Assembly (NCBI GenBank): GCA_946481205.1
Contig: CAMLNB010000008.1
Span: 1 to 33,651 of the forward strand
Length of the DNA stretch: 33,651 nt
Direction of reading: 5' to 3'
Origin: an uncultured Kangiella sp.
GTDB taxonomy: Bacteria > Pseudomonadota > Gammaproteobacteria > Enterobacterales > DSM-103792
Each line of letters opens with the position of its first letter. The stretch's first letter is position 1. Positions 8,204 through 15,976 of this stretch are shown here, one piece after another. The notes under the pieces are model-generated. The model ran no database searches and was not told the origin of the DNA. It saw only the letters and a program-made list of their open reading frames with translations. A program made the position numbers and the translations under genes.

Positions 8204-8566
8204 ATGCACGCCCGCTGCTTGCAACACTACGTCCGCATCCTGATCCCGCCCGTATTGCTCAGCATGGTCGCTTGCACAAGCATGGTTCCGCTTGGCAACA
8301 ACAGCAGCCAGTGGGCCAGTCAGTTGAAAGCCGGCGATACCGTCCAGGTGACCCGCCAAGACGGCGGCCAGGCCGAACTCAAGCTGACCGCCATTGATGC
8401 CGATGCCTTGATCGCCGGTGGCCAACGCATCGCGTTCGGTGATATCCGGCAACTGGCACGAAAACAAGTGGATGGCACGCGCACCACCTTATTGGTGGTC
8501 GGGCTCATTGCTGCCGCCGCGGCCGCCAGCGGTGGCGGCGGTGGAGGTGGCAGCGGCGATTACTGA
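8204..8566 (+). CDS. Small putative lipoprotein with glycine-rich tail
   Basis: A 120-aa protein of unknown function. The start is set by a strong GGAGG at 8193-8197, six bases before the ATG. An N-terminal signal ends SMVAC-TS, an acceptable though not ideal lipobox. The middle (residues about 40-85) has the pattern LKAGDTVQVTRQDGG...LTAIDADALIAGGQRIAFGDIRQL, a small beta-rich module seen in many short proteobacterial envelope lipoproteins. A short hydrophobic stretch (LLVVGLIAAAAAA) and a Gly-rich tail follow. It could insert in a membrane at both ends. It is monocistronic between a terminator and the promoter of the TetR gene. Confidence 0.75.
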   Translation: MHARCLQHYVRILIPPVLLSMVACTSMVPLGNNSSQWASQLKAGDTVQVTRQDGGQAELKLTAIDADALIAGGQRIAFGDIRQLARKQVDGTRTTLLVVGLIAAAAAASGGGGGGGSGDY

Positions 8567-8606
8567 GCCGTGACGGCGCCGCGCTGACCGAATCGCCGTG
8601 TCTGGC

Positions 8607-8635
8607 TTGTCCCGAACGGCAGCCTTTCCTATAGT
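8607..8635 (+). promoter_or_regulatory. Sigma-70 promoter of the tetR-dehydrogenase operon
   Basis: TTGTCC (8607-8612) and TATAGT (8630-8635) are separated by exactly 17 bp. Transcription would begin near 8642. That leaves 23 nt before a GTG at 8665, but only 11 nt before the alternative GTG at 8653. Confidence 0.6.
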
Positions 8636-8664
8636 GCAGGCCTTACCCGCCTGTGGACTGCCCT

Positions 8665-9294
8665 GTGACAGCGACTTTTCAACGCGCCCGTGCTCCGGAA
8701 CAAAAAGCCGATCGGCGTGCGCACCTGTTGCAGCAAGCAGCAGAATTGTTCCAGCGCGACGGCGTGGTACCGACCGCCGCACAACTGGCCGAAGCCTGTG
8801 GTCTCGCCAAGGGCACGGTTTATTTGTATTTCCGCAGCAAGGAAGAAATTTTCCTTGCGCTGCTGCATGAGCAGTTCGCATTGACGCTCGATGACTTGGT
8901 GCGCCGACTGCGAGCTGAGCCGTTGCAACAATCGGTGGACGTCGCCAGCCGCATCAGTGCGGCGATCAAAGCGCGGGCATTTCTGCTGCCGCTGGCCGTG
9001 ATGGGCCCGACGGTACTGGAACACAACGCTTCAGATGAAGCGCTGTTGGCTTACAAGCAAATGTTGGCCGAGAAGCTGACGCACTGCGCCGAGATCATTG
9101 CCCAGTTGCCAGAGTTCAGCATCGATCAGGCCTTGCTGCGTTTGCACCAGGGATATGCCTTGATGATTGGTTGCTGGCAACTTGCCAACGCGACGCCTCG
9201 GATGTGCGCGTTGCTGCAAGCCCATGGTCTGCATGCGCTGGTGCCGGACTTCTGGAGCCAGCTCGACGACGGATTGATCCGGCTGTGGCGCTGA
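8665..9294 (+). CDS. TetR/AcrR family transcriptional regulator
   Basis: A 209-aa regulator. The N-terminal helix-turn-helix domain (residues about 12-60) contains ADRRAHLLQQAAELFQRDG, PTAAQLAEACGLAKGTVYLYFRSKEEIFLALL, the canonical TetR DNA-recognition region. The C-terminal ligand/dimer domain resembles the AefR-like group but its ligand cannot be read from sequence. GTG at 8665 is preferred over GTG at 8653 because of the promoter position; neither has a clear ribosome binding site. The stop overlaps the start of the following dehydrogenase by 10 bp, so the two are co-translated, and the regulator probably controls this operon. Target genes beyond that are unknown. Confidence 0.88.
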   Translation: MTATFQRARAPEQKADRRAHLLQQAAELFQRDGVVPTAAQLAEACGLAKGTVYLYFRSKEEIFLALLHEQFALTLDDLVRRLRAEPLQQSVDVASRISAAIKARAFLLPLAVMGPTVLEHNASDEALLAYKQMLAEKLTHCAEIIAQLPEFSIDQALLRLHQGYALMIGCWQLANATPRMCALLQAHGLHALVPDFWSQLDDGLIRLWR

Positions 9295-9959
9295 GTCCGC
9301 GCCGCGTCACCGTGCTGGGGGGCAGCGGCTTGGTTGGCCGTGCGCTGATCAGCCATCTGCTCACCGACCCGGCGCTGACAGAAATTCATTTGTTGCTGCG
9401 CCGCCCGCTGACCGATTTGCCAGCCGATCCCCGTTTGCAACAGCATCGGTTTGATCCGCACGACACCGATGATTGGCAGCACTGGCTCGGCGTTGATGCC
9501 GTGTTCTGTTGCCTCGGCACCACCATCAAGATCGCAGGCTCACAAAGCGCGTTTCGTGCGGTGGATTACGACTTGGTGGTGCGCGCCGCCGCAGCGGCCA
9601 AGCAAGCTGGCGCTAAGCATTTTCTGGTGGTCAGCGCTCTAGGCGCCGATGCGCGATCGCGGGTGTTTTACAACCGCGTCAAAGGTGAGATGGAAACGGC
9701 TTTGCAGACGATGGGCTTGGCCAAGCTCAGTATCTTTCGTCCGTCCTTGCTCGCGGGTCCGCGTCAGGAATTTCGCCTGGGTGAAAAGCTGGGATTGGTG
9801 CTCGGCAGCTGGCTGCCACTGGCTTGGCGGCCCATTCGCGATCAGGTGGTTGCTGGGGCCATGTGCTGGGCCAGCCAGCATCAAGTGGAAGCGGTTCGCA
9901 TCTATTCGTCGGCCGATATGCAACGCCTTGCGCAACACGGCCAACGCGCGCCGACTTAA
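9285..9959 (+). CDS. NAD(P)-binding atypical short-chain dehydrogenase (HTATIP2-like)
   Basis: A 224-aa Rossmann-fold protein. The nucleotide-binding motif GGSGLVG is at residues 12-18, right after VTVL. An active-site-like YNRVK (Tyr-x3-Lys) follows the VVSALGAD strand. The segment LSIFRPSLLAGPRQEFRLGEKLG is typical of the HTATIP2/NmrA-like group. The reaction and substrate are not known. GTG at 9285 is the only plausible start near the Rossmann motif and overlaps the tetR stop by 10 bp. The stop shares the palindrome TTAA at 9956-9959 with the stop of the convergent lipoprotein gene. Confidence 0.85.
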   Translation: MALSPRRVTVLGGSGLVGRALISHLLTDPALTEIHLLLRRPLTDLPADPRLQQHRFDPHDTDDWQHWLGVDAVFCCLGTTIKIAGSQSAFRAVDYDLVVRAAAAAKQAGAKHFLVVSALGADARSRVFYNRVKGEMETALQTMGLAKLSIFRPSLLAGPRQEFRLGEKLGLVLGSWLPLAWRPIRDQVVAGAMCWASQHQVEAVRIYSSADMQRLAQHGQRAPT

Positions 9960-10375
9960 TCCAACATTTTGAATACCACAGGCAATTGCATCGGCTTGCC
10001 GACAAAACAGTCGGCATCAGCATCCGCGAAATGAAACCGCCATTGCGAGATGGCGCGCTCAGCGGCAGTGCGAAACGCAGCCTCGGCCTCGCCGACCAGA
10101 CGCAGATAGGCCACAGCCCCTTCGCTATTCACCTGCAGCTCGTATAGCAAGCGTTGTTCCCGGCCGGATTGCTCAGCGGCAGGGGGATAACGCGGCATCA
10201 ACATATCTATGCTCAGCAGTGCAACACGGTCATTGCACTGCAAGGACATGTCTCGCGAATACCATTCATTGGGTGTCGGCTGCCATTGCGGTTTGGCTGA
10301 CGGCGCAACCGGTGGCGGCGCTGCGCACGCCGACAACCACGGCACCAGCAGCATGATCACGCATCGCAGGTTCAC
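9956..10375 (-). CDS. Putative lipoprotein with TonB C-terminal-like domain
   Basis: A 139-aa protein. GTG at 10375 is chosen because it overlaps the rlmJ stop as GTGA and gives a proper lipoprotein signal (MNLRCVIMLLVPWLSAC, then AAPPP). The later ATG at 10354 would leave only nine residues before the Cys. After a Pro-rich linker, the C-terminal half (MLMPRYPPAAEQSGREQRLLYELQVNSEGAVAYLRLVGEAEAAFRTAAERAISQWRF) follows the pattern of TonB-type C-terminal domains, in which a YPxxA motif precedes an alpha/beta fold. It lacks the N-terminal membrane anchor and long periplasmic spacer of true TonB, so energy transduction is unlikely. Translationally coupled to rlmJ; role unknown. Confidence 0.72.
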   Translation of the reverse strand: MNLRCVIMLLVPWLSACAAPPPVAPSAKPQWQPTPNEWYSRDMSLQCNDRVALLSIDMLMPRYPPAAEQSGREQRLLYELQVNSEGAVAYLRLVGEAEAAFRTAAERAISQWRFHFADADADCFVGKPMQLPVVFKMLD

Positions 10376-11223
10376 TCGCCGACAATCCAACCGGATTCGT
10401 TATAGCCCTGTTGCGCGGTCGACAGCCGTTGCCAAAGCGGTTTCAGCAACTGCTGCACCTGTTCAGGCACCTGAAAGGGCGGATTGACGAGCAGCATGCC
10501 GGAACCATTCAGACCGACATTGGCGACATCATTGAACACCGTCAGCTCGGTAAACCAGATCTTGCGAATGCCGGTCCGCGCCAATTTCTCGTGCAGCTTG
10601 CGCGCATCGGCTTTGGCTTTGACCGGATACCACAGGGCATAGCTGCCGGTGGCAAACCGTTCGTAGCCCTCTTGCAAAGCCCGCACGATGGCTGACCAGG
10701 AATCCGTTTCGGATTCGTACGGCGGATCGATCAGAACCAAGCCGCGCTTTTCGACCGGTGGCAGCTGCGAGCGCAAGGCGTGATAACCGTCTTCCTGGCG
10801 AACAAACACCCGACGCTGCTCTTGCATCAGATGCTGCAACTCTTTGGCTTCGTCCGGCTGCAATTCGCAGCACACGGCCCGATCATTTGGTCGCAGCGAG
10901 CGTGCGATAATTTCCGGCGAGCCGGGGTAATAGCGCCAATCGATCTGGCCGCGATCCTTGTTCAGCCGCGCCATCAACTGCTGCAGCTCACGCACACCGA
11001 CTGGCGCATCGGCCCAGTCCTGGATGCGCGCGATGCCCTGCTGCCACTCCCCAGTTTCCCGAGCGAGTTTGCCGTGCAAATCATACAGTCCGCGACCAGC
11101 ATGGGTATCAAGCACCATGAACGGTTTGTCTTTCCGCTTCAGCGCGTCCAACAGCAAAATCAGCACCGTGTGCTTGAGCACATCGGCGACATTGCCGGCG
11201 TGAAAACCGTGGCGATAATTCAT
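10372..11223 (-). CDS. rlmJ: 23S rRNA (adenine(2030)-N6)-methyltransferase RlmJ
   Basis: A 283-aa cytoplasmic SAM-dependent methyltransferase that modifies A2030 of 23S rRNA. The N-terminal MNYRHGFHAGNVADVLKH and VLDTHAGRGLYDL (SAM-binding) are diagnostic, as is the catalytic DPPY at residues 166-169. The C-terminus has WYPVK, and LNGSGMLLVNPPF. Length agrees with the roughly 280-aa E. coli enzyme. It is followed by a small lipoprotein gene through a GTGA overlap. Very confident. Confidence 0.96.
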   Translation of the reverse strand: MNYRHGFHAGNVADVLKHTVLILLLDALKRKDKPFMVLDTHAGRGLYDLHGKLARETGEWQQGIARIQDWADAPVGVRELQQLMARLNKDRGQIDWRYYPGSPEIIARSLRPNDRAVCCELQPDEAKELQHLMQEQRRVFVRQEDGYHALRSQLPPVEKRGLVLIDPPYESETDSWSAIVRALQEGYERFATGSYALWYPVKAKADARKLHEKLARTGIRKIWFTELTVFNDVANVGLNGSGMLLVNPPFQVPEQVQQLLKPLWQRLSTAQQGYNESGWIVGE

Positions 11224-11250
11224 GACAATTCACTCTTGTGTGCGCGCAGC

Positions 11251-11847
11251 TCAGAACTGAGCGCTAACGCCGAAACCGATATCGTATTGCGTCCAGGTGC
11301 CGGATTTGATCTCCCAGACACAATCCTGGTCGCCACAACGGATGCTGGTATCGCTGTTGAAAATGGTGCCCAGCCAACGCGCTTCTGCAAGCAGCTGCCA
11401 TTGTTCGCTGATCGGCAACGCCAAACCAAAGAACAGCGTGAATGCCGGCCGCGTTTCCCGCTCACTGCTGCGCAAGTCCGGGCTCAACCGGTGAATGCCA
11501 ACTGTCGCACCGACATAGGGACGAAGCGGCTCGTCGCGCCAGTATTTGCGGCCGCCGAACTGGATCGACTCCTGCTGCAGATCGGCACGGATACCGTCGG
11601 TTTCGGTGGTCGTTTCCAGCCGCGACAACCACAGATCGAACGAGCTATCCGCAGCGTTGAAATACTGCAAACTGACAGCGGCCCCCGTCCCTTCATCAAT
11701 ATCGACCGTGACATTGTCGACATCCAGTTCATCGCCAAATCGGTAACTGCCGAGCACGCTGACACCGAGTTCGGCATGGCTCGCGTTGCTAGCGGCAAGG
11801 GCCGTAAACAGCAGCACGATGGAGAGGACCGGAGTGGATCGGGACAT
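11251..11847 (-). CDS. Outer-membrane beta-barrel protein
   Basis: A 198-aa exported protein. ATG at 11847 follows AGGAC by a suitable spacing and gives a signal peptide (LSIVLLFTALAASNASHA). The mature part alternates polar and hydrophobic residues, with barrel-like strands (LGVSVLGSYRFGDEL, RPYVGATVGIHRL, WQLLAEARWLGTI, TQYDIGFGVSAQF) and a C-terminal Phe, the usual outer-membrane insertion signal. Size suggests an 8-stranded OmpW/OmpA-like barrel. Two Cys (near residues 176 and 181) probably form an extracellular loop disulfide. It lies 27 bp upstream of rlmJ on the same strand, but functional linkage is doubtful. Confidence 0.78.
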   Translation of the reverse strand: MSRSTPVLSIVLLFTALAASNASHAELGVSVLGSYRFGDELDVDNVTVDIDEGTGAAVSLQYFNAADSSFDLWLSRLETTTETDGIRADLQQESIQFGGRKYWRDEPLRPYVGATVGIHRLSPDLRSSERETRPAFTLFFGLALPISEQWQLLAEARWLGTIFNSDTSIRCGDQDCVWEIKSGTWTQYDIGFGVSAQF

Positions 11848-11910
11848 GGCGCAACGTCCTGTGGCAAGCGATGCCGCAGTATACCGGAGCAGTCCACACG
11901 CAGTGGCACG

Positions 11911-11939
11911 TTGTCCGGTTTCAGCCTGCGCGCTATCAT
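11911..11939 (+). promoter_or_regulatory. Sigma-70 promoter upstream of tRNA-Gly
   Basis: TTGTCC (11911-11916) and TATCAT (11934-11939) with a 17-bp spacer. Transcription would begin near 11946, about 100 nt before the mature tRNA 5' end, consistent with a processed leader. Confidence 0.55.
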
Positions 11940-12045
11940 TGCGCCCGCACGCGGGCCAGAGATGCGCGCAGTAGCGAGCATCTGAAAACGATGCCTGGTT
12001 GAAGCAGGCGCGATGATGCGAGCGGGAGCTTGCAGGTCCCGTAAG

Positions 12046-12119
12046 GCGGGCGTAGTTCAATGGTAGAACTTCGGCTTCCCAAGCCGATAGCGTGGGTTCG
12101 ATTCCCATCGCCCGCTCCA
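12046..12119 (+). tRNA. glyU: tRNA-Gly (anticodon CCC)
   Basis: A complete cloverleaf with an encoded CCA end. The acceptor stem is GCGGGCG/CGCCCGC, the D-arm is GTTCAATGGTAGAAC, the anticodon stem TCGGC/GCCGA encloses loop TTCCCAA (anticodon CCC), and the T-arm is GTGGGTTCGATTCCCAT. It reads GGG codons. Sequence closely follows E. coli glyU. It has its own promoter and is followed by a short T-run. Confidence 0.97.
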
Positions 12120-12192
12120 TTTTTCGCTTGGCAACGCTGACTGGCGAAGCCGACCATGACTTTCGGCACCGGTCCGGCGGCGTTGCTGGCGC

Positions 12193-12198
12193 TACAAT
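12193..12198 (+). promoter_or_regulatory. Possible -10 element of the two-component operon
   Basis: TACAAT at 12193-12198 would place the transcription start near 12205, leaving about 19 nt to the ATG at 12224. No good -35 is visible at the proper spacing, so this is tentative. It supports the 12224 start over the ATG at 12197. Confidence 0.3.
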
Positions 12199-12223
12199 GA
12201 CCGCTCCTGACCGGAGCGCGCTC

Positions 12224-13393
12224 ATGGATTCACCCCGTCACTGCCCCCCTGCGGCCTACGCCTCGCGCCACGTCGACTGGCTGTTGGTGGTCGGCATCCT
12301 GACCTGGGCCATCGTCGCCGGCGTCGAACTGGCGCTGAATGATCCCAAGTTGACTGCCCTGCCCATGGGCGAAGCCATTGCCACGGTGCTGGGTTACCTA
12401 TTGTTCCTGGCGGCATTTCTGGCGATCGCCGTCGATCACCCCCGGCTCAAACATCCGGCGGTCACGATCACTGGTCTGGCTTTGCAAGCGCTGTCGGTAC
12501 TGTTTCTGCAAGCGTTGGAACCGCGCTCACTGAATCAGATTCTGCTGATCATGTGGAGCAGTCAGCTGCCCTATTTCATGCGCTTGCCGCGGGCTGCGGT
12601 CTTGAGCGCGCTGACCCTGATCGTCAACGCAGCCATCCGTTTTTTGCTCGAACCTCAGCAGTTTTTCTGGTTCGAACCGCTGGTCTATTTCACCTTCAGC
12701 TTGTTCGGTATGGTCAGCTCGCGCAATGCCATTGTTGCCGACCAAGCACGCGCCGAACTTGCCCAGCGCAACGCCGAACTGGAAGCGACGCAGAATCTGT
12801 TGGCGGCCAGCGCCAAGGAAAGCGAACGGCTGCGCATTGCCCGCGATTTGCACGACACCATGGGCCATCATCTGACGGCGTTGGCACTGCAATTGGAACT
12901 GCTGCAGCATCAACAAGGTGACTCCGCCAAACAAACCCAAGAGCAAGCGCGGCATTTGGTCAAGCTGCTATTGGCGGACGTGCGCGCAACCGTTAGCAAT
13001 TTACGCAGCGAGCATACGCTGCAATTGCAGACGCTGTTTGGTCCGTTGCTTCGCTCGACGCCGCAACTGCAGATCATCGCGGACATTCCAGCCGATCTGG
13101 TGGTTGACGATGCCCGCGTTGCGGAAACCCTGCTGCGCGCCACGCAGGAAATCATCACCAATACCTGGCGCCATGCCCGGGCCAGTCAATTGGCAGTGCA
13201 GGTGCGCCGCGAAGGCAACCAGCTGCTGTTCGAAGCCAGCGATAACGGTCAGGTTGCACCAGACTGGCAAGTCGGCAATGGCCTGACCGGACTGCGGGAG
13301 CGGGTCCGGGCAATTGGCGGTGACTGTGAGCTGCAGCGCGACGCCGCCGGCCATTTCCGCGTCCGGCTCGAATTGCCTCAGGTTCCGGCATGA
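12224..13393 (+). CDS. Sensor histidine kinase, NarL/DesK type (HisKA_3)
   Basis: A 389-aa membrane sensor kinase. ATG at 12224 is preceded by CGGAG with eight bases spacing. The N-terminal half has five or six transmembrane helices (roughly residues 20-40, 48-69, 75-96, 103-120, 125-143 and 150-170) with little periplasmic domain, suggesting it senses membrane or intramembrane signals, as in DesK-like kinases. After a short coiled coil comes the HisKA_3 dimerisation helix ERLRIARDLHDTMGHHLTAL with phospho-acceptor His210. The HATPase domain has the N-box EIITNTWRHA, DNGQ and GNGLTGLRERV. It ends in an ATGA overlap with the response regulator, so they form one operon. Signal unknown. Confidence 0.92.
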   Translation: MDSPRHCPPAAYASRHVDWLLVVGILTWAIVAGVELALNDPKLTALPMGEAIATVLGYLLFLAAFLAIAVDHPRLKHPAVTITGLALQALSVLFLQALEPRSLNQILLIMWSSQLPYFMRLPRAAVLSALTLIVNAAIRFLLEPQQFFWFEPLVYFTFSLFGMVSSRNAIVADQARAELAQRNAELEATQNLLAASAKESERLRIARDLHDTMGHHLTALALQLELLQHQQGDSAKQTQEQARHLVKLLLADVRATVSNLRSEHTLQLQTLFGPLLRSTPQLQIIADIPADLVVDDARVAETLLRATQEIITNTWRHARASQLAVQVRREGNQLLFEASDNGQVAPDWQVGNGLTGLRERVRAIGGDCELQRDAAGHFRVRLELPQVPA

Positions 13394-14028
13394 TCCGAGT
13401 TATGGTGGTTGATGATCAGCACTTGGTGCGGCAAGGCATCTGCTCACTGTTGCAACTCTCGACGGAAGTACAAGTGGTCGCCGAGGCGAGCAACGGCCAG
13501 GAAGCACTACAGCTTTTAGAGACAACCCCGGTGGATATCATGCTGCTGGATCTGCGTATGCCGGTATGTGATGGCCTGGCCACGCTGCAGGCTCTGCGCG
13601 GCAAAGATGACGCTCCGGCAATCCTGATCCTGACGACGTTTGATGACGATGAGTTGGTGCTGGCTAGCATCGAGGCGGGTGCTAACGGCTATCTACTAAA
13701 GGATGTCACGTTCGAAGTTTTAATTCAGGCGGTAAAAACCCTGCAACGCGGTGAACGGCTACATCAGCCGGTTGCGCTTACTTCGTGGGCCGAGAGAGAG
13801 CATCATCCCATCAACTCGTTGAAGACGGGCGCCACCGAAGCATTATCCCCGCGTGAACGCGAAATTCTGCGTCTGTTATCGGGTGGCTATAGCAACAAGG
13901 AAGTCGCGCGTGCACTCGATCTGGCAGAAGGTACCATCAAAAACCATGTCTCGGCGATACTCGCCAAACTGGGCGTGCGAGACAGGACTCGAGCCGTACT
14001 CAAAGCGCTAGAAAAGAAGCTGATTTAA
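13390..14028 (+). CDS. LuxR/NarL-family response regulator
   Basis: A 212-aa two-domain regulator partnered with the kinase just upstream. The receiver domain (1-120) has Asp8/Asp9, the phospho-acceptor Asp54 in LLDLRMP, the Thr82/Thr83 switch and Lys104 in YLLKD. The LuxR-type winged HTH (about 149-205) reads LSPREREILRLLSGGYSNKEVARALDLAEGTIKNHVSAILAKLGVRDRTRAV. The phosphorylated dimer is expected to bind DNA, but its target is not evident. The 3' half uses noticeably more A/T-ending and rare codons (CTA, TTA, ATA) than the kinase gene. A strong terminator follows. Confidence 0.95.
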   Translation: MIRVMVVDDQHLVRQGICSLLQLSTEVQVVAEASNGQEALQLLETTPVDIMLLDLRMPVCDGLATLQALRGKDDAPAILILTTFDDDELVLASIEAGANGYLLKDVTFEVLIQAVKTLQRGERLHQPVALTSWAEREHHPINSLKTGATEALSPREREILRLLSGGYSNKEVARALDLAEGTIKNHVSAILAKLGVRDRTRAVLKALEKKLI

Positions 14029-14034
14029 CCCAAA

Positions 14035-14065
14035 AAAAAGAAGCCACTTTGAGTGGCTTCTTTTT
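14035..14065. terminator. Bidirectional terminator between response regulator and small lipoprotein
   Basis: AAAAAGAAGCCACT pairs with AGTGGCTTCTTTTT around a TTG loop. Both flanks are T-rich on their own strands. The right arm touches the stop codon of the convergent minus-strand lipoprotein. Confidence 0.9.
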
Positions 14066-14283
14066 CAGTTTCCAGCACCAGACTTTGTCTCAGGGGTAAC
14101 TGAGCGGCAACGTTTTTTCTTTACGTTAGAACCCGTCCGCTCTGGCTCCTCGATGCATGACTTCGTGGTTGCTTCTGTCGAGGCCGAGTCCTTTTTAACG
14201 GTTAGTGAAGCAGGCGGCTCCGTCTGGCTACTTGCGCATGCACACAACAGGAGAGCTGCAGAAAGTGTCAGAATTTTTTTCAT
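14065..14283 (-). CDS. Small lipoprotein with TGSNV-KKRC motif
   Basis: A 72-aa protein. The ATG at 14283 follows AAGGA at good spacing. Lipoprotein signal: MKKILTLSAALLLCAC. The mature part is Ser/Thr/Lys-rich and ends with CIEEPERTGSNVKKKRCRSVTPE. A Cys, then E-x-TGS-x-x-x-x-x-x-C spacing, recurs in small secreted proteins of other gammaproteobacteria, where the two Cys may form a disulfide. No function is known. Its base composition is less GC-rich than the surrounding genes. The reading frame extends upstream but without a family signal. Confidence 0.65.
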   Translation of the reverse strand: MKKILTLSAALLLCACASSQTEPPASLTVKKDSASTEATTKSCIEEPERTGSNVKKKRCRSVTPETKSGAGN

Positions 14284-14432
14284 CTTCCAATCCTTCGCAA
14301 ATTTGACGCCGTAAAGCTGACATAGCTTGAGGAGAATGTCAAAAATCCAATTAACCAAGGTTAATCCTAGATACGGGTCCGAGAGCGCGTTACTCAGGAA
14401 GATTCAAATCAGCTTCACAAACATGTGTTTCT

Positions 14433-15068
14433 TCATCGGTTGCGAATCTGTTTGTAATCAGCCAACAACGCTGATACCGAGAACCCCGCTGCATTTTCTG
14501 GTGCAAACAACGCATAACGCGCACCATTTGGATTCACCAAAAACACCCTGACGCTGTGGTCTACCAGATAACTGCCGCCGTCCTGCGGGACGATGGCATA
14601 GGCCACGCCCAGGTCGCGGGCAAACGCATCCACGGCGGAGGCATCGCCGGTCAGGCCGATAAAGTCTGCGTGGAAAAACGGCAGATACTGCTGTAACTGT
14701 TCAACCGTGTCGCGCGCCGGGTCGACGGTGGCGAAGATCATTTGGGTATCTGCCTGTAGCTCAGCTGGCAGCTGCTTGTATAGCTGGGTGAAAACCGACA
14801 GCGTGGTCGGGCAAATGTCCGGGCAGGTGGTGTAGCCGAAGAACACAAAGCTCCATTTACCCTGCAAGCGCGCATTGTCAAAGCGCTGGCCGTGCTGATC
14901 GAGCAAGGCAAACGGCGCCAGTGTTTTGGGTTCCGGATAGAGCTGACCGCTGCTCAGTGTCGGCGCGGCAGCCGGTTGCAGAAGCGGTTTGAGCAGCCAG
15001 GCACCGGCAAGCGAGGCCAGTACAATGGCCACGACCAGCAGCCAGGAGGTTGAGCGATACATCGACAT
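14433..15068 (-). CDS. SCO1/SenC family copper chaperone
   Basis: A 211-aa membrane-anchored thioredoxin-fold protein that delivers copper to, or reduces, the CuA site of cytochrome oxidase subunit II. An N-terminal membrane helix (residues 9-26) precedes the copper-binding CPDICP (Cys82, Cys86). The third ligand is His171 in YLVDHSVRVFLV. ATG at 15068 lies two bases after the heme O synthase stop with GGAG upstream; a second in-frame ATG is at 15062. Last gene of the biogenesis operon. Confidence 0.92.
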   Translation of the reverse strand: MSMYRSTSWLLVVAIVLASLAGAWLLKPLLQPAAAPTLSSGQLYPEPKTLAPFALLDQHGQRFDNARLQGKWSFVFFGYTTCPDICPTTLSVFTQLYKQLPAELQADTQMIFATVDPARDTVEQLQQYLPFFHADFIGLTGDASAVDAFARDLGVAYAIVPQDGGSYLVDHSVRVFLVNPNGARYALFAPENAAGFSVSALLADYKQIRNR

Positions 15069-15070
15069 GA

Positions 15071-15976
15071 TCAGCTCCAGTAATGGTCGACCAGCAGCAC
15101 AACAAACAGCGCCATCAGATAGATGATGGAAAAGCGGAATGTCGCCATCGCCTGACCCGGACTGTCGCGGAACTTCAGCTTCCAGGCGTGCAGCAAAAAC
15201 CAAACCCCGAGAATGACACTGCCGACCAGATAAATCAGTCCGCTCATACCAGTCAGATACGGCAACAGCGTGGTCAGCAACAGCAGCAGCGTGTACCAGA
15301 GCACACAGGTTTTGGTGAACTCGACACCGAACACCACCGGCAGCATCGGAATATCGGCTTTGGCGTAGTCATCCTTGCGGTGAATCGCCAAGGCCCAGAA
15401 ATGCGGCGGCGTCCAGACGAAAATAATCAGCACCAGCAGCAAGGCATATGGATGCACACTGTCGCTGACGGCGGCCCAGCCGAGCAACGGCGGCGCAGCA
15501 CCGGACAGACCACCAATCACGATGTTTTGGGTCGTCGCGCGCTTCAGATAAGCGGTGTAAATAAAGGCGTAACCAATCAAGGCGAAGAAGGTCAGCACCG
15601 CGGTCAGCACATTGACCAGCAGCGCCAGCACCAGCATCGACAGCACGGCCAACAACAACGCAAACGCCCAAGCCCGCGGACCATCGACCTTGCCTTGCGG
15701 AATCGGCCGGTTCAGCGTCCGCGCCATGATGGCATCGATGCGCTGATCCAGCACTTGATTGACCACCGCAGCGCTGGCCGACGCCAACGCGATGCCAAGC
15801 GTACCAAACACCAGCGCCCGCCAATCCGGCAACCAGGTTTCGCGCGGATCGATGGCGAGAAACATGCCGATCACCGCGGTCAGCAGCAGCAGCGCAACCA
15901 CGCGTGGTTTGGTCAACTCATAATAATCGCGCCAGCCAGCACGGCTATCACTCGCGGTCTGCTCCAACGCCGTCAT
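15071..15976 (-). CDS. ctaB: Protoheme IX farnesyltransferase (heme O synthase)
   Basis: A 301-aa polytopic inner-membrane UbiA-family prenyltransferase (also called cyoE) that adds a farnesyl group to heme B to make heme O. The N-terminal [14 protein letters not shown] and the two Asp-rich signatures are present: [21 protein letters not shown] and [14 protein letters not shown]. Nine hydrophobic helices are expected. Its start overlaps the heme A synthase stop as ATGA, giving coupled translation of two consecutive pathway enzymes. Confidence 0.96.
   Translation of the reverse strand: MTALEQTASDSRAGWRDYYELTKPRVVALLLLTAVIGMFLAIDPRETWLPDWRALVFGTLGIALASASAAVVNQVLDQRIDAIMARTLNRPIPQGKVDGPRAWAFALLLAVLSMLVLALLVNVLTAVLTFFALIGYAFIYTAYLKRATTQNIVIGGLSGAAPPLLGWAAVSDSVHPYALLLVLIIFVWTPPHFWALAIHRKDDYAKADIPMLPVVFGVEFTKTCVLWYTLLLLLTTLLPYLTGMSGLIYLVGSVILGVWFLLHAWKLKFRDSPGQAMATFRFSIIYLMALFVVLLVDHYWS

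Noticed and set aside
12092..12223. Upstream extension of the histidine kinase into the tRNA-Gly gene
   Set aside because: The frame overlaps the tRNA 3' half; the ATG at 12224 has a ribosome binding site and a matching -10 position.
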